Source of the DNA: Carnobacterium gallinarum DSM 4847
Lineage (GTDB): Bacteria > Bacillota > Bacilli > Lactobacillales > Carnobacteriaceae
DNA length: 64,000 bases
Assembly (NCBI RefSeq): GCF_000744375.1
Contig: NZ_JQLU01000005.1
Coordinates: 2,651,496-2,715,495, forward strand
Reading direction: 5' to 3'
The notes under the pieces are model-generated. The model was given only the letters and a program-made list of their open reading frames with translations, was not told where the DNA came from and made no database searches. The translations under genes and the position numbers were made by a program. Shown in pieces: positions 9,319 to 18,195 of the stretch. Position 1 is the first letter of the stretch; every line of letters begins with the position of its first letter.

Positions 9319-10589
9319 TGAGCAGCTTTAAGCATAAACTTTTTATGGCAGTAGGGCCACTTGTAGTAGCAGTGGTCTTGCTACTAGGGCTTTTATTTTC
9401 ACCATTTCGACTACTGCCAGTGAATCAAAAAGGAATTGAAAATTCCGCAACATCTATTAGTACGAATATTATGAAGGGTGAAAAAATTTATCGAATGGCT
9501 ATGAGTGAAAAACAAACAATACCATTCTTTGGTTCATCTGAACTTTCACGTTTTGATGCATTTCATCCTTCAGTATTAGCTAAAAAATACAATCGTACCT
9601 ATACGCCCTATTTAATTGGAAATGCAGGATCACAATCGTTAACGCACTTCTTAGTTATGGAAGGCATGGGAGATACTTTAAAAAATAAAAAAGCTGTTTT
9701 TGTTATTTCACCTCAATGGTTTGTAAAAAAAGGGGCATCGAATATGATGTTTAGTTCTCATTTTTCACCATTGCAAACGTATGAATTTATTTTATCTGGT
9801 GAGGAAGATAGTCCAAGTCGACGTTATGTTGCAGAACGATTACTGCAATATAAGGCAACTTCAGTTGATAATCGAATGAATGCAATGTTACAGTCTATTG
9901 CTGAAGGGAAATCAATTAATCAGCAAGAAAGAACCTATGCAATTGCAAAACGCCAAATTTTAAGAAATGAAGATGATTTATTTGGATCTTTTATTTCCGA
10001 CAAAAATGCGAAACGTGTGGATAGTCGCTTAAAACAACTTCCTAATCAGTATAATGTTCAGGAACTTGATAAAAAAGCTTTTGAAATTGGGGAAAAATCG
10101 AGTAAAAATAATCCATTTCAAATTAAAGATGGCTTTTATAAAACACGAATTAAGCCTGTAGAAGGTGAATTGAAAAATTCTCAAAGAAACTTTAATTATG
10201 AATTTTCTAAAGAATATTCAGATTTACAAGTTGTTTTAGAGAAAATGAGAGATAATAACATGGATGTTCGTTTTGTGATTCCCCCAGTAAATAGTAAATG
10301 GGCGGAATATACAGGGCTATCGCAAGAAATGTTAAATCGCTTTTCTGAAAAAATAAGCTATCAATTAACTAGCCAAGGATTTAAAGTAATTGATTTAAGC
10401 AATGATGGAAAAGAAGATTACTTTATGCAAGATACAATTCATATTGGATGGCGTGGTTGGGTTGCGCTAGATCAAAAGTTAAAACCTTTCCTTGAAGATA
10501 AGCAACAAGCTTCACCAAAAATTGAATTAAACGACTATTTCTTATCTAAAAACTGGCAGAATTTACCTGCTAAAGATATCAAAAAATAA
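9318..10589 (+). CDS. dltD: DltD, teichoic acid D-alanine transfer protein
   Basis: DltD is a membrane-anchored extracellular protein needed for final transfer of D-alanine to teichoic acid. The 423-residue protein has an N-terminal transmembrane anchor (about residues 8-28). An SGNH-like fold is indicated by FFGSSELSRFD (catalytic serine) near residue 75 and the C-terminal DTIHIGWRGW block carrying the Asp/His pair. It is the last gene of the operon and is followed after 1 nt by a perfect terminator. Length and motifs are normal for the family. Confidence 0.95.
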   Translation: MSSFKHKLFMAVGPLVVAVVLLLGLLFSPFRLLPVNQKGIENSATSISTNIMKGEKIYRMAMSEKQTIPFFGSSELSRFDAFHPSVLAKKYNRTYTPYLIGNAGSQSLTHFLVMEGMGDTLKNKKAVFVISPQWFVKKGASNMMFSSHFSPLQTYEFILSGEEDSPSRRYVAERLLQYKATSVDNRMNAMLQSIAEGKSINQQERTYAIAKRQILRNEDDLFGSFISDKNAKRVDSRLKQLPNQYNVQELDKKAFEIGEKSSKNNPFQIKDGFYKTRIKPVEGELKNSQRNFNYEFSKEYSDLQVVLEKMRDNNMDVRFVIPPVNSKWAEYTGLSQEMLNRFSEKISYQLTSQGFKVIDLSNDGKEDYFMQDTIHIGWRGWVALDQKLKPFLEDKQQASPKIELNDYFLSKNWQNLPAKDIKK

Positions 10590-10590
10590 A

Positions 10591-10638
10591 AAATTGTGAG
10601 GCAAAGTATGAAAATACTTTGCCTCACAATTTTTTTCG
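10591..10638 (+). terminator. perfect 19-bp intrinsic terminator closing the dlt operon
   Basis: Arm 10591-10609 is exactly complementary to 10614-10632, with a GAAA tetraloop and a T-run to about 10636. The stem begins one base after the dltD stop. Because the left arm starts with A residues, it is only a weak terminator on the other strand. Confidence 0.95.
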
Positions 10639-10725
10639 TTTATTCTAGTTAAGAAAACACAGTTTTCCTAGCTCAATTAGTAACAAAATTTTAATTTTCT
10701 TATAGCTTTCTTAAAGGCTAACTAT

Positions 10726-10731
10726 TATAAT
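10726..10731 (+). promoter_or_regulatory. -10 box of the ABC exporter operon
   Basis: TATAAT at 10726-10731 lies 35 nt before the ATG. The -35 is poor (TAGCTT at about 10705 or TATAGC nearby). Confidence 0.45.
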
Positions 10732-10765
10732 TTAATTATAGATTGAAAAGATTGGAGGAAAAATA

Positions 10766-11665
10766 ATGTTAGAAGTTAGGCATTTAAAAAAGACATTTGG
10801 CGATTTAACAGCAGTCAATGATTTGTCTTTTACGATTAATGATGGAGAAATTTTAGGTATGATTGGACAAAATGGGGCAGGTAAAACAACGACCTTTCGT
10901 TTGATTCTAAAATTTTTAACGGCAGATAGTGGTGAAGTTTTATGGAATGGCAGGCCAATAACGAAAGAGGATTATGATATAATTGGCTATTTGCCAGAAG
11001 AGCGTGGATTATATCCCAAAGTATCAATTGAGGATCAAATCTATTATTTTGCCCGGTTACGTGGGAAGACAAAAAAAGAAATTAAACCATTAATTGATGG
11101 TTGGATGGAAAAATTCCAAGTTAAAGGAAAGAAGACAGACAAGGTTAAGTCACTTTCAAAAGGAAATCAACAAAAGGTTCAACTGATTTGTACGCTCATC
11201 CATGAACCTAAGCTGGTTATTTTAGATGAACCTTTTAGTGGATTAGATCCTGTGAATGCAGATTTATTGCAACAGGGGATTATTGATTTGCGAAAAAATG
11301 GTTCATGTGTGATTTTTTCAAGTCACCAAATGGAAAATGTGGAAGAGCTTTGTGACCACCTAGTGATGCTACGTAATGGAAATATGGTTTTAGACGGAAA
11401 AGTAAAAGATATTCGGGAACAATTTGGTCGAACAAAGATTTTTATTGAATCCAACTTAACGCATGAAGAGTTACTTAATTTACCAGGTGTTGAAGAAGTT
11501 ACTGTTACAACAGATGGTATCTCAATTCTGCATCTAAATGATCCAGAATATGGGAAAGAGATATTTAAGCTTGTTACAAAAGAAGGGTATATTCCAACAT
11601 TTAGTCAAGTTCCTCCAACTTTAGAAGAAATATTCAAACTGAAAGCGGGTGGTATCAATGAATAA
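10766..11665 (+). CDS. ABC transporter ATP-binding protein, NatA/YhaQ-like
   Basis: This is the ATPase of an ABC-2 type exporter, 299 residues. Motifs are Walker A GQNGAGKTTT (about 34-43), signature LSKGNQQKVQL, Walker B LVILDEPFSGLDP and a switch His in SSHQ. The C-terminal 80-residue extension is typical of NatA/YhaQ/EcsA-type subunits. ATG 10766 has GGAGG 7 nt upstream. The permease gene overlaps it by 8 nt. NatAB-type systems export sodium or, in related Firmicute systems, peptides or antimicrobials; the substrate here cannot be told. A decayed second copy lies 1.3 kb downstream (13011-13372). Confidence 0.9.
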   Translation: MLEVRHLKKTFGDLTAVNDLSFTINDGEILGMIGQNGAGKTTTFRLILKFLTADSGEVLWNGRPITKEDYDIIGYLPEERGLYPKVSIEDQIYYFARLRGKTKKEIKPLIDGWMEKFQVKGKKTDKVKSLSKGNQQKVQLICTLIHEPKLVILDEPFSGLDPVNADLLQQGIIDLRKNGSCVIFSSHQMENVEELCDHLVMLRNGNMVLDGKVKDIREQFGRTKIFIESNLTHEELLNLPGVEEVTVTTDGISILHLNDPEYGKEIFKLVTKEGYIPTFSQVPPTLEEIFKLKAGGINE

Positions 11666-12920
11666 ATTTTGGATTATTGTCAGTGAAGTTTATAAGAAAA
11701 ATGTTAAATCAGGTGCATTCATTTCGATGGTATTGTCACCAGTAATTTTAATTGCAGTAGTTGGACTGATTGCTTTTTTTGTAAATTCAAACCAAAAATT
11801 ACCTGAAATTGCTATTCTTTCAGAAGATAAAGCTATTACAGAATTATTGAAGTCGGATAATAATTATAAGATTAACGCCAAAATTACGACTGAGAAAGCT
11901 GCAGAAAAGGCTTTGAAATCAGAAAAGATTGCGGGCTACTTAGTTTTAAAGAAAGATAAAACTAGTCTTTCTGGAGAATTTGTAACAACTCCAACAAGTG
12001 ATAAAGTAGATACAGGAAGTATGAGCCAAGTTTTAACAACGATACAGACAAATCAAATTGCTAAGGAGTTAAACTTGAGTCAAAAAGATTTAGTTAATTT
12101 AACGACACCGGCCATGATTGAAACAAAAACAGTGAAATTTGATGAAACTGGTGGGGAACAAACAACCACTGATAGTACGGCAAAAATGATTAAGATTGGT
12201 AGTGCTTATGTTGTTTCTTTTCTAATTTATATTTTAATGATTTTTTATTCCGCGATTATTGCACAAGAAATTGCTTCTGAAAAAGGTACACGAATTATGG
12301 AAATCATTCTTTCTAGTGTCTCGGCAACGCAGCATTTTTTTGGTAAATTAGTAGGAATTTTATTAGTTTGTTTAACTCAAATCGTATCTTATCTATTGAT
12401 TGGTACAATTGCGTATCAATTTGGAAAATCCTTAGACTTTGTTCAGGAAGTCTTAAAAGGAATTGACCTTTTTGAGATGCTAAAAGGCTTGATTGGTTCA
12501 TCGCTAATCTTCTTTGTTTTAGGAATGGTTTTGTATTCTGTCATTGCAGCATTCCTTGGCTCTCTAATTTCCAAAGTAGAAGAAGCCAGTAAAGCCGTTT
12601 CACCTTTAACTTTCGTTATTATGATAGGGTTCTTTGGTGGAATGTATGGGATGAATGTACCAAATGCACCATTAGTAAAAATCGGTTCGTATGTTCCATT
12701 ATTTACGCCTTTTATTATGCCTTTTAGAATGGCAAATGATACGGTTACCACAGGTGGTGTTATCGTTTCAATTGTGATTATGCTGGCTTTTACAGCTGTT
12801 CTAACCTATCTTGCTTCAATGATGTATCGTTCTAATGTATTAGTTTACTCAGATACAGGATTAGTTAAAACAATAAAAAATTCTTGGGTGATTATGCGAA
12901 ATGAGCGTAAGAAGAACTAG
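11658..12920 (+). CDS. ABC transporter permease, NatB/YhaP-like
   Basis: This is the membrane subunit paired with the upstream ATPase, about 420 residues. It has one N-terminal transmembrane helix (residues about 14-40), a large extracytoplasmic domain with TETK/EKA-rich sequence, then about five C-terminal helices with the motif EKGTRIMEIILSSVSA typical of the ABC-2/NatB family. I take ATG 11658; a GTG three codons upstream overlaps the ribosome site GGTGG. The overlap with the ATPase gene implies coupled translation. A terminator follows. Confidence 0.88.
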   Translation: MNKFWIIVSEVYKKNVKSGAFISMVLSPVILIAVVGLIAFFVNSNQKLPEIAILSEDKAITELLKSDNNYKINAKITTEKAAEKALKSEKIAGYLVLKKDKTSLSGEFVTTPTSDKVDTGSMSQVLTTIQTNQIAKELNLSQKDLVNLTTPAMIETKTVKFDETGGEQTTTDSTAKMIKIGSAYVVSFLIYILMIFYSAIIAQEIASEKGTRIMEIILSSVSATQHFFGKLVGILLVCLTQIVSYLLIGTIAYQFGKSLDFVQEVLKGIDLFEMLKGLIGSSLIFFVLGMVLYSVIAAFLGSLISKVEEASKAVSPLTFVIMIGFFGGMYGMNVPNAPLVKIGSYVPLFTPFIMPFRMANDTVTTGGVIVSIVIMLAFTAVLTYLASMMYRSNVLVYSDTGLVKTIKNSWVIMRNERKKN

Positions 12921-12931
12921 TTAAAGAGGAG

Positions 12932-12975
12932 ATAGACAACAAAACGATAAATTAGTTTTGTTGTCTATTTTTTTA
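12932..12975 (+). terminator. intrinsic terminator after the ABC exporter operon
   Basis: A 14-bp perfect stem (12932-12945 with 12955-12968), nine-base loop and T7 tail. Confidence 0.93.
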
Positions 12976-13010
12976 ATTTGCTCTAGCAATGTTTAAAATG
13001 ACAGATAAGT

Positions 13011-13372
13011 CATTATGCTTGTTTACGAGGCAAAAACAAAAAAAGAAATTCAACCGCTGATTGAGGAATCGCTGAAAAAGCTTAAAGTTAAAGGAAAAAA
13101 GACGGCTAAGGTGAAGCTTCTTTCAAATAGAGACCAGTGCAAAATACAATGAATATGTATATTGATTCATGAACCAAAGCTAATTATTTTTGATGAGCCC
13201 TTTGTAGGCTTAGATTCTGAGAATGTGAGTTTATTAAAAAAAGGATTTTGTGTGATTTTTTTCAAGTCACCAACTGGAAAATGATGTATCGATACAATGT
13301 ACTCATCTACTCAGATATAGGGTGGATTAAAACAATCCAATCATCTTCTTATTATATGTGAGGTATGAACGT
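13011..13372 (+). pseudogene. decayed, deleted duplicate of the NatAB-like exporter operon
   Basis: From about 13011 the DNA aligns by eye with the ATPase gene from about 11046: ACAAAAAAAGAAATT, GTTAAAGGAAA, TTCATGAACC and a Walker-B-like segment with TTTGATGAGCCCTTT. It continues to TTCAAGTCACCAA..TGGAAAATG, which matches about 11318-11338. It then jumps to sequence matching the last about 80 nt of the permease gene (ATGTATCG, TACTCAGATA, ATTAAAACAAT). The frame is broken by stops and small indels and one block of the ATPase is missing. It is a remnant of a tandem copy of the whole two-gene operon with an internal deletion of about 1.4 kb. No product is expected. Confidence 0.85.
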
Positions 13373-13390
13373 CGGACCTAGATCAAGTCA

Positions 13391-13443
13391 AAAAATATCC
13401 AGTGAAATCCATTTTTATGGATAATTCACTGGATATTTTTTTT
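13391..13443. terminator. bidirectional terminator, mainly for the minus-strand regulator gene
   Basis: The long inverted repeat AATATCCAGTGAA (from 13394) with TTCACTGGATATT (to about 13437) has an inner stem TCCAT/ATGGA and T-runs on both strands. The minus-strand stop codon of the response regulator lies inside the stem. Confidence 0.88.
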
Positions 13444-14205
13444 ATCATTCACAATTTTAGAAGAATTCAACACACCTTTTAATTTTTTAATTGCCCGATA
13501 AGCAACTTCGCACTGCTGTCCATTAGTCATATGAACAATGCGTTCTGAAGCATCAAACTGTTTAATATTTTTTAAATTAATCAAATAAGATTGATGACAG
13601 CGGTAAAAATTAGTTTGTTTTTCATCCAATTGTTGTTGAATTTCTTTTAGAGAAGAATAAAATTCTATTTTGCGATTATAAGAGTGAATGACAATTCGAT
13701 GTGCTTTTGAAGATACCTCAAAAAAGATAATTTCATCAAAAGGAATAACGAATTGCGATTGGTTTAAGCTAAAGATAAAGCTTTCCTTATGAGTATATTT
13801 CGTTGTATTACGATCAGTAATAGCTAGCAGGCTTTCCAGAAGACGGTCCTCAATAGTTTCATTGTCATTTTTTAAAATATAATCTAACGCTTCAATTTTA
13901 TATTTAAATGTATGATGAAACTTATGAGCATCCCCAGTTAGAAAAATAATAAAGCCACGGGGATCAATTTTACGAATTTCAGTAGCTAAATCAAGCCCAG
14001 ACATAACATCTTCGCCTAAATCAATATCCAAAAAGTAACAACCAACTTCATTTGTGTAAGTCAAGGCAGTTAAAAGTGTTTCAGGTTTTTTTGTTACAAG
14101 GTTGATTGAAAAATTAAGCTGATAGTCGCGAATCAGTTTATTAAGAGTTTGTTCAGTTAGTTTAGCAAATTGGGTATTGTCTTCACAGATATAAATATCA
14201 ACCAT
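13426..14205 (-). CDS. LytTR-family response regulator, AgrA-like
   Basis: A 259-residue response regulator. The receiver domain (about 1-125) has acidic residues in ICEDN (8-9) and the phosphoacceptor Asp60 in FLDIDLG; the C-terminal LytTR DNA-binding domain (about 145-250) contains FYRCHQSYLINLKNI, a hallmark of the family. LytTR regulators of the AgrA/ComE/PlnC group bind pairs of 9-nt half-sites. The gene overlaps the upstream kinase gene by 8 nt, so the two form an operon. It is the last minus-strand gene before a bidirectional terminator. Divergence from the pilus operon makes that operon the likeliest target (inference). Confidence 0.9.
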   Translation of the reverse strand: MVDIYICEDNTQFAKLTEQTLNKLIRDYQLNFSINLVTKKPETLLTALTYTNEVGCYFLDIDLGEDVMSGLDLATEIRKIDPRGFIIFLTGDAHKFHHTFKYKIEALDYILKNDNETIEDRLLESLLAITDRNTTKYTHKESFIFSLNQSQFVIPFDEIIFFEVSSKAHRIVIHSYNRKIEFYSSLKEIQQQLDEKQTNFYRCHQSYLINLKNIKQFDASERIVHMTNGQQCEVAYRAIKKLKGVLNSSKIVNDKKNIQ

Positions 14206-15550
14206 AGCTATTGATTCCTTTCTTAGGACAAACGGTATATATTGTTAATTTTTGCACAAATACTTGTTCTTCAATGGCAGTATCCAATACAAAATTTAGG
14301 TGATTTTCAGTCATGCTCGCCAATGTTGTTAATCCAAGTCCACGATGTGTACCTTTGGTAGATTTGCCAAGTTCATACAACTCATGTAAAGAGAGGTCAG
14401 AATGGATAAAACTATTTTCAAAAGTAAAAAGAACTTTGTCGGGATAGAGTAGTAGGGAAAGGGTCAGTAGTCCATTTATCGATTCACTAGCGGCTTCAAT
14501 GGCATTATCCAAAAGAATTCCAACTGCGGTACATAAGTCTAATGTATTTAATGAAATAGACTCAATTAGTTCTGGAATCTCACAATAAACTTCAATACCT
14601 AATTCTTGTGCTTGGAGTAATTTGATAAACATTAGGCCTTTTAATTCCGGAAGACGAATATTTTTAATAGATTGTAACCGAGAAAAATTGGTTGTTATGG
14701 ATAAACTAGTTGGCTTGATGTGCTGATTAAAATAAACTTCTAATCCAGCATAATCTTTTGTTGTAAAATAGTCTGCCATTCCAAGGTGCATATTCAAATA
14801 ATCATGATGAAATCGACTGTATTCTGAATACTTTTCTTCTAAATGACGACAATATTTTTGTAACTGTTCTAACTCAATTTTCCTTTGAAATAAATGACTT
14901 TCTCGGATTAATGCTTTATATAGAATGAAAAAAATCATAATAATTAGCAAGCCAAAAATAGAAAAGATAAGATTTGTAATGTTGACCACCTCAGGATTTG
15001 CCGTGAAAATAGCTTCAATAGTTAAATTTAAAATGAAAAATACTAAAGAAAGTGCAAATGTTGCGCTGGCTAAGTAGAGGACTGTCTTCGCTTTGAAGAA
15101 TTGTTGTGTAACCGATTTATTACTGAGTATTTTTTGAAAGAATTTTGCAGCAAAAATAGCTAGAGTCATTCCTAAAAGATAGTTAAAGCCTAAAACAAGG
15201 ATACTTTCTTTAGAATAATCATTTGGATAAAAATGAAAAAGACTTAGTATCAAAGCAGATGTATCAGTCATAAAAAACATAAATAAGAGACTTAAGATGG
15301 TACTAATGCCACTATAATAAATCTTCTTTGAAACGATATAGCTATATAAATAAATAACGACTAGTTCTAAAAGAACATGAATAAATGACGAGTTAAATGA
15401 ATAGAAATGAAGACAACCAACAATTAATGTATTTATCAAAGTAAATAATAAAAAAATAAATAAAGATTGCTTTTTTTTGATAGAGAAAATAGTGAATATA
15501 AAAAAAGTAAGGAAACTACTTTCAAAAAATGCTGTTAAAAATAAAATCAT
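14198..15550 (-). CDS. AgrC-like sensor histidine kinase (peptide-pheromone type, GHKL)
   Basis: A 450-residue membrane kinase. Six or seven hydrophobic segments occupy about residues 1-212. A coiled linker follows, then the phosphoacceptor block FHHDYLN with His249 (the histidine before Asp, as in AgrC), the N-box TAVGILLDNAIEAA and a G-box TKGTHRGLGL. This is the HPK10 type, which usually senses secreted peptides. No AgrB/AgrD-like peptide or processing gene is present in the window, so the ligand is unknown. ATG is at 15550 behind AGGAGAG. The regulator gene follows with overlap. Confidence 0.9.
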   Translation of the reverse strand: MILFLTAFFESSFLTFFIFTIFSIKKKQSLFIFLLFTLINTLIVGCLHFYSFNSSFIHVLLELVVIYLYSYIVSKKIYYSGISTILSLLFMFFMTDTSALILSLFHFYPNDYSKESILVLGFNYLLGMTLAIFAAKFFQKILSNKSVTQQFFKAKTVLYLASATFALSLVFFILNLTIEAIFTANPEVVNITNLIFSIFGLLIIMIFFILYKALIRESHLFQRKIELEQLQKYCRHLEEKYSEYSRFHHDYLNMHLGMADYFTTKDYAGLEVYFNQHIKPTSLSITTNFSRLQSIKNIRLPELKGLMFIKLLQAQELGIEVYCEIPELIESISLNTLDLCTAVGILLDNAIEAASESINGLLTLSLLLYPDKVLFTFENSFIHSDLSLHELYELGKSTKGTHRGLGLTTLASMTENHLNFVLDTAIEEQVFVQKLTIYTVCPKKGINSYG

Positions 15551-15578
15551 ACAAGCTCTCCTATAATATATTAATAAT

Positions 15579-15600
15579 CAAAGTATAACATATTACTTTG
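15579..15600. promoter_or_regulatory. inverted repeat upstream of the sensor kinase gene
   Basis: CAAAGTA (15579-15585) and TACTTTG (15594-15600) form a 7-bp inverted repeat with an 8-nt spacer, 29 nt upstream of the kinase start. It could be an operator or part of the kinase promoter. No protein can be assigned. Confidence 0.35.
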
Positions 15601-15652
15601 GTTCAATCATTATTTATTTTTTTGAAATTTCAATAAAATTAAACAAAATAAG

Positions 15653-15670
15653 TATGTTAAGTACGTTGAA
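15653..15670 (+). promoter_or_regulatory. two tandem LytTR-like half-sites
   Basis: TATGTTAAG (15653-15661) and TACGTTGAA (15662-15670) are adjacent direct repeats that resemble half-sites of LytTR regulators (TACGTTAAT-like for PlnC). Usual pairs are about 21 nt apart, so the direct abutment is atypical. They lie between the divergent regulator genes and the tad operon, and the second overlaps a possible -35. Also nearby, the 13-mer ATTTCAATAAAAT occurs twice (15627-15639 and 15683-15695). Confidence 0.4.
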
Positions 15671-15695
15671 TAGTATTTTTTGATTTCAATAAAAT
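15666..15695 (+). promoter_or_regulatory. candidate tad operon promoter
   Basis: TTGAAT (15666-15671), an 18-nt spacer and TAAAAT (15690-15695). The -35 overlaps the second LytTR-like half-site, as expected if a regulator compensates for a weak promoter. An alternative -10, TATTAT at 15758-15763, lacks a good -35. The rest of 15551-15848 holds no supported gene; I looked for a pheromone precursor on both strands and saw none. Confidence 0.4.
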
Positions 15696-15848
15696 ACGAA
15701 TAAGAAGGGAAAACAGACGATTAAGAAAAAGGGGTTTTATTTCACTAGTTTTTTTTGTATTATAAAAATTGTTGTTTATATAAAAAGATAAATCAAATTT
15801 AATAACATTAATTTAAAAATGACTATAGGGAATAAGGAGGATCTGAAA

Positions 15849-16955
15849 GTGAAAAATATAAAAATTATTTTAGCTGATCAGGAAAGAGACTATGTTGTAA
15901 AGTTTAAAGAATATTTAGAATCACAAGAGGGAAAAAATCGCTTTGAATTAATTAGTGCAACAACTAAGGAAGCATTTGAAACTTTAGCTAAGTCAGAAAA
16001 CTTTGATTTACTATTGGCGACTCCTTATTTTTTTGATAGTTCACTAGTTCACGAGATTCCAATTGTCATTGGTTTAGATGATCATACTAAAAAAAACAAT
16101 TGGGATTTTCCACTAATCGAAAAATACCAATCTTTAACCAAGTTGATTGGGGAAGTGCTAGCCCTTTATTTTGAAAAAATTGAACAGACAGAGTATTTTA
16201 TTGCCAATAATGGAGATACTAAAATAATTAGTACATTTTCCAGTACTGCTGGAGCAGGGAAAACTATTTTTGCGTTGAATCTTGCTAATGAATTAACGAA
16301 ACTGAATTTAAACGTGCTTTATTTAAACTTAGAAACCATCCATTCAACAGCTTTATTTTTAAAAGATGATACGGATATGAGACAATCTTCCGAGCTAATC
16401 TATTTCACTCAAAAAAAATCAACTCTTCTTCTTTCTAAAATTGAAAAATACAAAAAAAGGGACTCATACTTAAATTTTGATTACTTTGACTTTATTAATA
16501 ATCCAGCGGAGATGTTGGAAATGAAAAGTGAAGAAATTCACTATTTATTAGGTATTTTAAAAAGTAGTGATGTTTATGATTATGTCATTGTTGATTTAGA
16601 TTCCCAACTACATGAACGTAATCTTGAAGTTTTACAGGCCAGTCAAAAAATTGTTTGGTTAGTTAAAAATGATGTAACGAGTATTTTCAAATCTGAACAT
16701 ATGCTAGAAAATAGTCGGACTTTAGTTGGATTAGAGGCTAAGGGAAATTCAGCACTTCATTTTGTCATGAATTACTGTCATCAAGAACAGCATTTAGAAA
16801 CAAGTTTGCCTATAATGCATCATCTTCCTTTCGTCAGAAGTTGGGAGAATTTACGTCAACCAACAGCAATAGTTGAAGAAGATAGCTACTGTAAAGCTGT
16901 GGCCAATCTAATTGTCACGAATTTTGTAAAAGTGGAGGAGAATAGTGATGGTTGA
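15849..16955 (+). CDS. tadZ: TadZ/CpaE-like pilus localisation ATPase
   Basis: TadZ proteins are MinD/ParA-superfamily ATPases with an N-terminal receiver-like domain that position the Tad pilus machine. This 368-residue protein has a divergent receiver-like N-terminus (about 1-115) and then a deviant Walker A, FSSTAGAGKTIFALNLA (about 128-145), and YDYVIVDLDS as Walker B. GTG 15849 is chosen because AAGGAGG at 15834-15840 lies 8 nt upstream; the ATG at 15819 lies before that site. Its last 8 nt overlap tadA. It is the first gene of a pilus operon of about 13 kb. Confidence 0.82.
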   Translation: MKNIKIILADQERDYVVKFKEYLESQEGKNRFELISATTKEAFETLAKSENFDLLLATPYFFDSSLVHEIPIVIGLDDHTKKNNWDFPLIEKYQSLTKLIGEVLALYFEKIEQTEYFIANNGDTKIISTFSSTAGAGKTIFALNLANELTKLNLNVLYLNLETIHSTALFLKDDTDMRQSSELIYFTQKKSTLLLSKIEKYKKRDSYLNFDYFDFINNPAEMLEMKSEEIHYLLGILKSSDVYDYVIVDLDSQLHERNLEVLQASQKIVWLVKNDVTSIFKSEHMLENSRTLVGLEAKGNSALHFVMNYCHQEQHLETSLPIMHHLPFVRSWENLRQPTAIVEEDSYCKAVANLIVTNFVKVEENSDG

Positions 16956-18180
16956 TGACACCGTAATCAAAGAGTTAATGGTTGAACTTCGTGCTACATT
17001 AGATTTTATGCACTCTATTGGCGATGATGAGATGCTGGAATACGTCGAAAATGCTGTTTTTGACTACGCTGCAGAACACAATGTTAAATCAAAAGATGTT
17101 CGGATGATTATTGATCGTATTTATCATGCTTTTCGTGGATTAGATGCCTTGCAGCCGTTGCTAGATGATCGTGAAGTCAGTGAGATTATGATTAATAACC
17201 ATGAAGAAATATTTATTGAGAAGCGTGGAGAAGTCTTTCAAAGTGAATTGAAATTTGAATCACAAGAAAAGTTAGAGGATATTATTCAATCGATTGTTTC
17301 AAAAGTGAATAGGATTGTCAACGAGTCTTCACCGATTGTTGATGCAAGGTTAAAAGATGGTTCACGGGTGAATATTGTGTTGCCGCCAATCGCGTTAAAA
17401 GGTCCAGTAATGACCATTCGTAAATTTCCAGAAAGAGCCTTAACAATCGAAGATTATATTCAATATAAAAGTATCACACCTGAAGTCGCCCAGTTTTTAG
17501 AAAAGTTGGTTAAAGCTCGCTACAATATTTTTATTAGTGGTGGAACGGGATCTGGGAAAACAACATTTTTAAACGTAATGAGCAATTTTATTCCTGCCGA
17601 TGAACGGATTATTACAATTGAAGATTCAGCCGAGTTGCAGATCAAATCCGTACCTAACTTAGTCAGTTTGGAAACACGAAATGCGAATACGGAAGGAAAA
17701 GGTGAGATTTCGATTCGGGAGCTAATAAAATCTTCATTACGGATGCGTCCAGACCGAGTAGTTGTAGGCGAGGTTCGTGGAGAAGAAGCATTAGATATGT
17801 TACAAGCAATGAATACAGGACATGACGGTTCATTATCAACAGGACATAGTAATTCAACGTATGATATGTTAAGCCGTTTAGAAACAATGGTGTTAACCGG
17901 AGCTAACTTGCCCGTTCAAGTAATTCGTCAACAAATAAGTTCAGCTTTAGATATTATGGTTCATTTATCTAGAATGCGAGATCATACTCGTAAGATTGTT
18001 GAAGTTTCTGAAATTATTGGTTTTGAAAATGGCGAGATTCAATTGAATTCGTTGTTTAAATTTATTGAAGAGGGCGAGTACAAAGGCAAAATAATTGGCG
18101 AGCTTAAGCCAACAGGTAATGAGCTGAAAAATCATTCTAAGCTGGCAATGGCAGGTATTCGTTTAGTCGAAGAAACATAA
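16948..18180 (+). CDS. tadA: TadA/CpaF secretion ATPase
   Basis: This is the motor ATPase of the Tad system, of the type II/IV secretion GspE/VirB11 family, which powers assembly of Flp pilin. It has 410 residues with an N-terminal helical domain, Walker A GGTGSGKTTFLN (about 198-209), an Asp box ITIEDSAELQ, Walker B RPDRVVVGEVRG and a His box DGSLSTGHSNS. These are all intact. ATG 16948 is 7 nt after GGAGGAG; a GTG immediately upstream is possible. TadB follows after 15 nt. Confidence 0.93.
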   Translation: MVDDTVIKELMVELRATLDFMHSIGDDEMLEYVENAVFDYAAEHNVKSKDVRMIIDRIYHAFRGLDALQPLLDDREVSEIMINNHEEIFIEKRGEVFQSELKFESQEKLEDIIQSIVSKVNRIVNESSPIVDARLKDGSRVNIVLPPIALKGPVMTIRKFPERALTIEDYIQYKSITPEVAQFLEKLVKARYNIFISGGTGSGKTTFLNVMSNFIPADERIITIEDSAELQIKSVPNLVSLETRNANTEGKGEISIRELIKSSLRMRPDRVVVGEVRGEEALDMLQAMNTGHDGSLSTGHSNSTYDMLSRLETMVLTGANLPVQVIRQQISSALDIMVHLSRMRDHTRKIVEVSEIIGFENGEIQLNSLFKFIEEGEYKGKIIGELKPTGNELKNHSKLAMAGIRLVEET

Positions 18181-18195
18181 AGGAGTGGCGATACA

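Noticed and set aside
15551-15848. Pheromone precursor peptide for the AgrC-like kinase
   Set aside because: Only frames of fewer than about ten codons without ribosome sites exist on either strand (for example ATG 15654, nine codons).
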